Source: Competibacter_A sp003527885 (lineage in GTDB: Bacteria > Pseudomonadota > Gammaproteobacteria > Competibacterales > Competibacteraceae). From it: DNA of 45,204 nt. This document shows positions 41,222 to 45,204 of this stretch, piece after piece (the first letter of the stretch is position 1; the number at the start of each line of letters is the position of its first letter). The position numbers were made by a program, and so were the translations under genes. Under the pieces are notes generated by a model. The model did not search any database, was not told where the DNA came from, and was given only the letters and a program-made list of their open reading frames with translations. The DNA is taken from NCBI GenBank assembly GCA_035442025.1, contig DAORPQ010000017.1:1-45204 (forward strand), written 5' to 3'.

Positions 41222-42733
41222 TCAGCGCAGGATCGTTCGATCCAGCGCACGGTAGCTGAGCGCTTCGGTGAGATGCGGGGTTCGGATGCCTTCGCTGCCG
41301 GCCAGATCGGCGATGGTGCGGGCGACTTTTAGGATGCGGTGATAGGCGCGCGGCGACAGCCCCAACCGTTCCAGCGCCTGTTCCAGCAAACGGTGATCGG
41401 CCTCGTCCAGCGTGCAGTAGCGTTCGATCTCACGGGTTGTCAGAGCGCTGTTGGCTTTGCCGGCGCGGTGCAGTTGCCGGTCGCGGGCGGCACGGACGCG
41501 GGCGCGCACCGCGGCGCTGTTTTCTTCGGGCGTCTCGCCGCGCAACACCCGGTGAGCCAGGCGCGGCACCTCGATATGCAGGTCGATCCGGTCCGCCAAC
41601 GGCCCCGAAATCCGACTCCGGTAGCGGCGAATCTGTTCCGGCCCGCAGGCGCAGCGCCGCTCGCTGTCGCCCAGATAGCCGCACGGGCAGGGGTTCATGG
41701 CCGCCACCAGTTGAAAGCGCGCGGGAAAATCGGCTTGGCGGGCAGCGCGGGAGATGGTGATCCGTCCCGATTCCAGCGGCTCGCGCAGCACTTCCAACAC
41801 ATGCCGGTCGTACTCTGGCAGCTCGTCGAGAAACAGCACGCCGTGATGGGCCAGCGAAATTTCGCCGGGTCGCGGCTGGCTGCCGCCGCCGACCAGCGCC
41901 ACCGCCGACGCCGTGTGATGGGGTGCTCGGAAGGGCCTGATACCCCATTGCGCCAAATCTAGCCCCTGCGCGCTGACCGAGGCGATGGCGGCGGTTTCCA
42001 GTGCTTCCGCTTCGCCGAGCGGCGGCAGAATGCCCGGCAATCGACTGGCCAGCATGGTCTTGCCGGTGCCGGGCGGGCCGATCAGCAGCAGGTTGTGACC
42101 GCCGGCGGCGGCGATTTCCAGGGCGCGTTTGGCATGGTGTTGGCCGCGCACGTCGCTGAGATCGCGCTCCAGAACGGGTTCCGGCGTCGGCTGGGGCCGG
42201 GCGGCGGGCGGTTGCAGGGCGGTTCCGGTCGCCAGATGGCGGCAAATCTCCAGCAGATGCGTCGCGCCCAACACGGCCACGGCGCTGACTAACGTCGCTT
42301 CGCCGGTATTGTCTTGCGGCACCAGCAGCGTTCGTCCGGCGGCGCGGCAGGCCAAGGCGGCCGGCAGCACCCCGCGGACGGAGCGCAGTTCTCCGCCCAA
42401 GGCCAACTCGCCGAGAAATTCGTACTGTTGCAGGCGCTCCCGGTCGATTTGTCCCGAGGCGGCCAGAATGCCGAGCGCGATGGGTAGATCGAAACGGCCG
42501 CCTTCCTTGGGCAGATCGGCCGGGGCCAGATTGATGGTGATGCGGCGGCTGGGAAATTCGAGCTGACTGTTCAGCAACGCGCCTCGGACCCGATCCTTGC
42601 TTTCCTTGACCGCCGCTTCCGGCAAACCGACGATGAACAGCCCCGGCAAGCCGGCCGACAAATGCACCTCCACGCTCACCAGCGGCGCGTGGATGCCGAC
42701 CTGAGCGCGGGTATAAACGATGGCGAGGGACAT
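41222..42733 (-). CDS. comM: YifB family Mg chelatase-like AAA ATPase (ComM)
   Basis: A 503-residue AAA+ protein. In naturally competent bacteria ComM is a helicase that promotes branch migration during transformation. The N-terminal Lon-like part is SLAIVYTRAQVGIHAPLVSV to NLAPADLPKEGGRFDLPIAL. Walker A is LLIGPPGTGKTMLASRLPG and Walker B is GVLFLDELPEY. The zinc-like cysteines of the Mg-chelatase group are in MNPCPCGYLGD and RRCACGPEQI. YHRILKVARTIADL lies near the C-terminus. The start is the ATG at 42733. The comM-ubiK-glnK-amtB neighbourhood is conserved in gammaproteobacteria. Confidence 0.95.
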   Translation of the reverse strand: MSLAIVYTRAQVGIHAPLVSVEVHLSAGLPGLFIVGLPEAAVKESKDRVRGALLNSQLEFPSRRITINLAPADLPKEGGRFDLPIALGILAASGQIDRERLQQYEFLGELALGGELRSVRGVLPAALACRAAGRTLLVPQDNTGEATLVSAVAVLGATHLLEICRHLATGTALQPPAARPQPTPEPVLERDLSDVRGQHHAKRALEIAAAGGHNLLLIGPPGTGKTMLASRLPGILPPLGEAEALETAAIASVSAQGLDLAQWGIRPFRAPHHTASAVALVGGGSQPRPGEISLAHHGVLFLDELPEYDRHVLEVLREPLESGRITISRAARQADFPARFQLVAAMNPCPCGYLGDSERRCACGPEQIRRYRSRISGPLADRIDLHIEVPRLAHRVLRGETPEENSAAVRARVRAARDRQLHRAGKANSALTTREIERYCTLDEADHRLLEQALERLGLSPRAYHRILKVARTIADLAGSEGIRTPHLTEALSYRALDRTILR

Positions 42734-42797
42734 GGGGAGCCTGTGGTGCGGCCGTCGGGCCGGCAGGTCCTGGGTCGCCGCGCCCGGCGGGTCGCCG

Positions 42798-42832
42798 CCA
42801 GCGCACTGCACTCATTTAGTGCAGTGCGCTGG
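42798..42832. repeat. 15-bp perfect inverted repeat between ubiK and comM
   Basis: CCAGCGCACTGCACT (42798-42812) pairs without mismatch with AGTGCAGTGCGCTGG (42818-42832) across the loop CATTT. It lies in the gap between two leftward genes. No T-run follows on either strand, so it is not a standard terminator. It could be a REP-like element, an mRNA-stabilising hairpin or an operator. Confidence 0.6.
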
Positions 42833-42886
42833 GCATTCCAGAGAACGAGCGGCTGGCCAAGCGGCAGGGGCGCGGAGGGGGGCGGG

Positions 42887-43186
42887 TCAGCCATCGCCTT
42901 CGGGTTCGCCCGGTTTTTCGGCACCTTTGCGCCGTTTGCCGATGCTGGCTTTCGCTTCCAGCTCCGCGACCTGTTTTTCCAACTCCTCCAGCTTGGCCCG
43001 GGTGCGGGCCAATACGCCTTGCTGGACCTCGAATTCCTCGCGCGTCACTAGGTCCAGTTTGTTGAAGGTGGCTTGTAGGGCGGCATGGATGTTCTTTTCC
43101 ATATCTGTTTGAAACTGGCGGAAGCTGGACGGCAGGGCTTCGGTGAAGCGTTTGGCCAGATCGTCGAAGATTTTGGGGTCGATCAT
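42887..43186 (-). CDS. ubiK: Ubiquinone biosynthesis accessory factor UbiK (BMFP)
   Basis: A 99-residue protein of the BMFP family, which supports aerobic ubiquinone synthesis and binds membranes and UbiJ. The front IDPKIFDDLAKRFTEALP, the central amphipathic part and VTREEFEVQQGVLARTRAKLEELEKQV, a C-terminal coiled coil, match the family. The tail is rich in Lys, Glu and Pro. The ATG at 43186 has GGAG 8 nt upstream; an in-frame GTG at 43189 is less likely. It is divergent from glnK. Confidence 0.93.
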   Translation of the reverse strand: MIDPKIFDDLAKRFTEALPSSFRQFQTDMEKNIHAALQATFNKLDLVTREEFEVQQGVLARTRAKLEELEKQVAELEAKASIGKRRKGAEKPGEPEGDG

Positions 43187-43260
43187 CACGGTTTCTCCAG
43201 GGTACCCAGCATTGTGAATTTTAGTTTAACGGGATTTTCCGGTTTGTGGACGGAATGTGT

Positions 43261-43277
43261 TGCACCAACTAAGTGCA
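43261..43277. promoter_or_regulatory. NtrC binding site upstream of glnK
   Basis: TGCACCAACTAAGTGCA is a 17-bp near-palindrome matching the NtrC consensus TGCACTAAAATGGTGCA at both 5-bp ends and at the total length. Its centre lies about 128 bp upstream of the expected sigma-54 start point, a normal enhancer distance. A further GGTGCA half-site lies at 43312-43317 and may form a weaker second site. Confidence 0.78.
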
Positions 43278-43370
43278 TGGCGTGGCGCGCGGGCCGGGCC
43301 GGGGCTAGAACGGGTGCAAAAAATGGCGGAAGTTTAAAACAAACCAATTAATATCAATGAGATAACTTGA

Positions 43371-43385
43371 TGGCATGTAATGTGC
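43371..43385 (+). promoter_or_regulatory. Sigma-54 promoter of glnK-amtB
   Basis: TGGCATG-TAAT-GTGC fits the sigma-54 consensus TGGCACG-N4-TTGC with two differences. The essential GG (43372-43373) and GC (43384-43385) have the required 10-bp spacing. Transcription would begin near 43397, about 100 bp before glnK. Confidence 0.78.
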
Positions 43386-43498
43386 TATGCGGTGTCGACA
43401 CCTTTATCGTTGGCGCTGGCCCACCGAGATGGTGGAAACGCTGGGACAACGGGCCGTGCCCTTCGCCGGGTTTTTCAAGCTATGGGAGATTGCAACGT

Positions 43499-43837
43499 AT
43501 GAAGCTGGTTTCCGCGGTCATCAAGCCATTCAAGCTCGACGATGTGCGAGAGGCGCTCTCGGAAGTGGGTGCGCAGGGCATTACGGTCACCGAAGTCAAG
43601 GGGTTTGGCCGTCAGAAAGGGCATACCGAGCTGTACCGGGGCGCGGAGTACATCGTGGACTTTCTGCCCAAGATCAAGATCGAGGTCGGTGTCTCCGACG
43701 ACCTGACCGAGCGGGTGATCGAAGCGATCACCCGCGCCGCCAATACCGGTAAGGTCGGCGATGGCAAGATTTTCGTCTACGACCTGGAAAGCGCCGTCCG
43801 AATCCGCACCGGCGAGTCCGGGCCGGAAGCGTTGTGA
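43499..43837 (+). CDS. glnK: P-II family nitrogen regulator GlnK
   Basis: A 112-residue trimeric signal protein that reads 2-oxoglutarate and ATP/ADP and blocks AmtB when nitrogen is plentiful. MKLVSAVIKPFKLDDVREAL opens the fold. The T-loop carries the uridylylation site Y51 in LYRGAEY, and GKVGDGKIFVYDLESAVRIRTGE is the C-terminal signature. The frame is open from 43367, but the ATG at 43499 with GGGAG upstream gives the standard protein. It is followed 49 bp later by amtB, the usual pair, and an NtrC/sigma-54 region precedes it. GlnB and GlnK are hard to separate by sequence; the amtB linkage decides for GlnK. Confidence 0.95.
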   Translation: MKLVSAVIKPFKLDDVREALSEVGAQGITVTEVKGFGRQKGHTELYRGAEYIVDFLPKIKIEVGVSDDLTERVIEAITRAANTGKVGDGKIFVYDLESAVRIRTGESGPEAL

Positions 43838-43886
43838 AGCGATCCTGCATTTGGCTGTTTTAACTGACGACTGGAGACATCCACCG

Positions 43887-45204
43887 ATGAGCAGAGCGAT
43901 GCAGGTAATCAAAAACGGCGGTTTGGCGTTGCTGGCGGCGCTGGCTCCAACGCTGGCGCTGGCGCAAGAGGCCGTCAAACCGGAGCTGAATTCGGGCGAC
44001 ACCGCCTGGATGCTGACCTCGACCGCCCTGGTGTTGTTCATGACCATTCCCGGTCTGTCGCTGTTCTACGCCGGCATGGTGCGGGCCAAGAACGTGCTGT
44101 CGGTGATGATGCAATGTTTCGCCATCACCGCGTTGATGACCGTGCTGTGGACGGTCTACGGCTACACCCTGGCCTTCGACACCACCGGCATGACCAAGGA
44201 AGCCATCAACCTGAGCACCTTTGTCGGCGGCTTCGGCAAGGCGTTTTTTAACGGCGTCGGCCGCGATAGCCTCACGCTGGCTATACCGGAGACGGTGTTT
44301 GCGACTTTCCAGATGACCTTCGCCATCATCACGCCGGCCTTGATCGTCGGCGCGTTCGCCGAGCGGATGAAATTTTCCGCCCTGCTGCTGTTCGTGGGGC
44401 TTTGGTTCACATTTGTCTATGCGCCGATAGCCCACATGGTCTGGAGCGGCGACGGCGCGCTGATGTGGGATTGGGGCGTGCTCGATTTCGCCGGCGGCAC
44501 CGTGGTTCACATCAACGCCGGCATCGCGGGACTGGTGGCCTGTATCGTGCTGGGCCGGCGCAAAGGCTATCCGACCACCGCCATGCCGCCGCACAACCTC
44601 AACTTCACCCTGATCGGCGCGTCGATGCTGTGGGTCGGCTGGTTCGGTTTCAACGCCGGCAGCGCGGTGGCGGCCGACGGCAGCGCCGGCATGGCGATGC
44701 TGGTTACCCAGATCGCCACGGCGGCGGCGGCGCTGAGCTGGATGTGCGCGGAATGGCTCAACCACGGCAAGCCGAGCGCTCTGGGCATCGCTTCGGGCGC
44801 GGTGGCGGGCCTGGTGGCGATCACCCCGGCCTCCGGCACCGCCGGGCCGCTGGGCGCGCTGCTGATCGGCATCGCCTCCGGCGTCATCTGTTTCCTGGCC
44901 TCCACCAAGCTCAAGCGGGCGCTGGGCTATGACGACTCCCTGGACGTGTTCGGCGTGCACGCGGTCGGCGGCATCGTCGGCGCGATTCTCACCGGCTTGT
45001 GCGCCGACGCGGCGCTAGGCGGCAAGGGTTTGGCCGAGGGCGTTTCGGTCGGCGCTCAGTTGTGGGTCCAAACCAAGGGTGCGCTGTTTACCATCGTCTA
45101 TTCCGCTGTCTTGAGCTACCTCCTCCTCAAGCTGGTGGATGCGCTGGTGGGATTGCGAGTGACCGAAGAGCAGGAAACCGAAGGTCTGGATATCGCGTTG
45201 CACG
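43887..45204 (+). CDS. amtB: Ammonium transporter AmtB (3' end beyond window)
   Basis: The first 439 codons of an ammonium channel; the frame is still open at the window end, so only the C-terminal tail is missing. A signal peptide (LALLAALAPTLALA/QEA) is followed by the Amt core: TAWMLTSTALVLFMTIPGLSLFYAGMVR, FAIITPALIVGAFAERM, HMVWSGDGAL, FAGGTVVHINAGIAGL with the first pore histidine, and DVFGVHAVGGIVGAILTG with the second. It starts with ATG 49 bp after glnK and is controlled with it. GlnK is expected to plug the pore when nitrogen is abundant. Confidence 0.95.
   Translation, partial: MSRAMQVIKNGGLALLAALAPTLALAQEAVKPELNSGDTAWMLTSTALVLFMTIPGLSLFYAGMVRAKNVLSVMMQCFAITALMTVLWTVYGYTLAFDTTGMTKEAINLSTFVGGFGKAFFNGVGRDSLTLAIPETVFATFQMTFAIITPALIVGAFAERMKFSALLLFVGLWFTFVYAPIAHMVWSGDGALMWDWGVLDFAGGTVVHINAGIAGLVACIVLGRRKGYPTTAMPPHNLNFTLIGASMLWVGWFGFNAGSAVAADGSAGMAMLVTQIATAAAALSWMCAEWLNHGKPSALGIASGAVAGLVAITPASGTAGPLGALLIGIASGVICFLASTKLKRALGYDDSLDVFGVHAVGGIVGAILTGLCADAALGGKGLAEGVSVGAQLWVQTKGALFTIVYSAVLSYLLLKLVDALVGLRVTEEQETEGLDIALH

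Overview
The window looks like chromosomal DNA of a GC-rich gammaproteobacterium. The gene orders point there: M16 peptidase pair-rsmD-coaD-ferredoxin divergent from ftsY-rpoH; comM-ubiK divergent from glnK-amtB; fieF, ptsP and an RsmE-type methyltransferase gene. An E. coli-like MurB, an Allochromatium-type 2[4Fe-4S] ferredoxin and a UbiK (BMFP) protein agree. Species cannot be told from the sequence; a free-living environmental lineage (Chromatiales/Methylococcales/Competibacter-like) is a guess. No rRNA, tRNA, CRISPR array or intact mobile element was seen.

Layout. 1-823: AT-rich, no supportable gene. 824-6373: an envelope-signalling operon (TonB-dependent receptor, YfiR-family periplasmic protein, hybrid histidine kinase with a CHASE8-like sensor, two receivers and an HPt). 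6423-10688 (-): one 1421-residue TIR / CHAT-like / STAND NTPase / TPR protein resembling prokaryotic NLR-like immune proteins. 10853-11293: hsp20 behind an almost ideal sigma-32 promoter. 11391-17384: ptsP (-), fieF (+) and a REC-PAS-GGDEF-EAL-REC protein (+). 17437-23537 (all -): M23 peptidase, NAD(P)-binding protein, ferredoxin, coaD, rsmD and two M16 peptidases. 23632-30101 (+): ftsY, rpoH (with a CIRCE-like HrcA operator on its promoter), a threonine aldolase, murB, rsmE and a PleD-like REC-REC-GGDEF protein. 30294-35409 (+): a secreted Cache protein, then gamma carbonic anhydrase, MoxR, DUF58 and a TgpA-like transglutaminase in a tight operon. 35659-37278 (-): CBS protein and alpha/beta hydrolase. 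37446-40637: a diverged DASH-type cryptochrome/photolyase, a SIRT5-like sirtuin and a PP2C phosphatase. 40685-45204: an unknown exported protein, comM, ubiK, then glnK and amtB (cut by the window end) behind a clear NtrC/sigma-54 control region.

How it fits together. Three stress or nutrient circuits can be read from DNA sites. HrcA (CIRCE) probably controls rpoH, and RpoH in turn probably controls hsp20. NtrC with sigma-54 probably controls glnK-amtB. Cyclic-di-GMP turnover is represented by two GGDEF proteins, and the YfiR/CHASE8 pair uses parts known from the YfiBNR c-di-GMP system but wired to a phosphorelay.

The points most worth a second look are the TIR-CHAT-STAND-TPR protein, whose TIR glutamate is kept while both CHAT catalytic positions are substituted, the TonB-YfiR-CHASE8 kinase operon, and the CIRCE element on rpoH.
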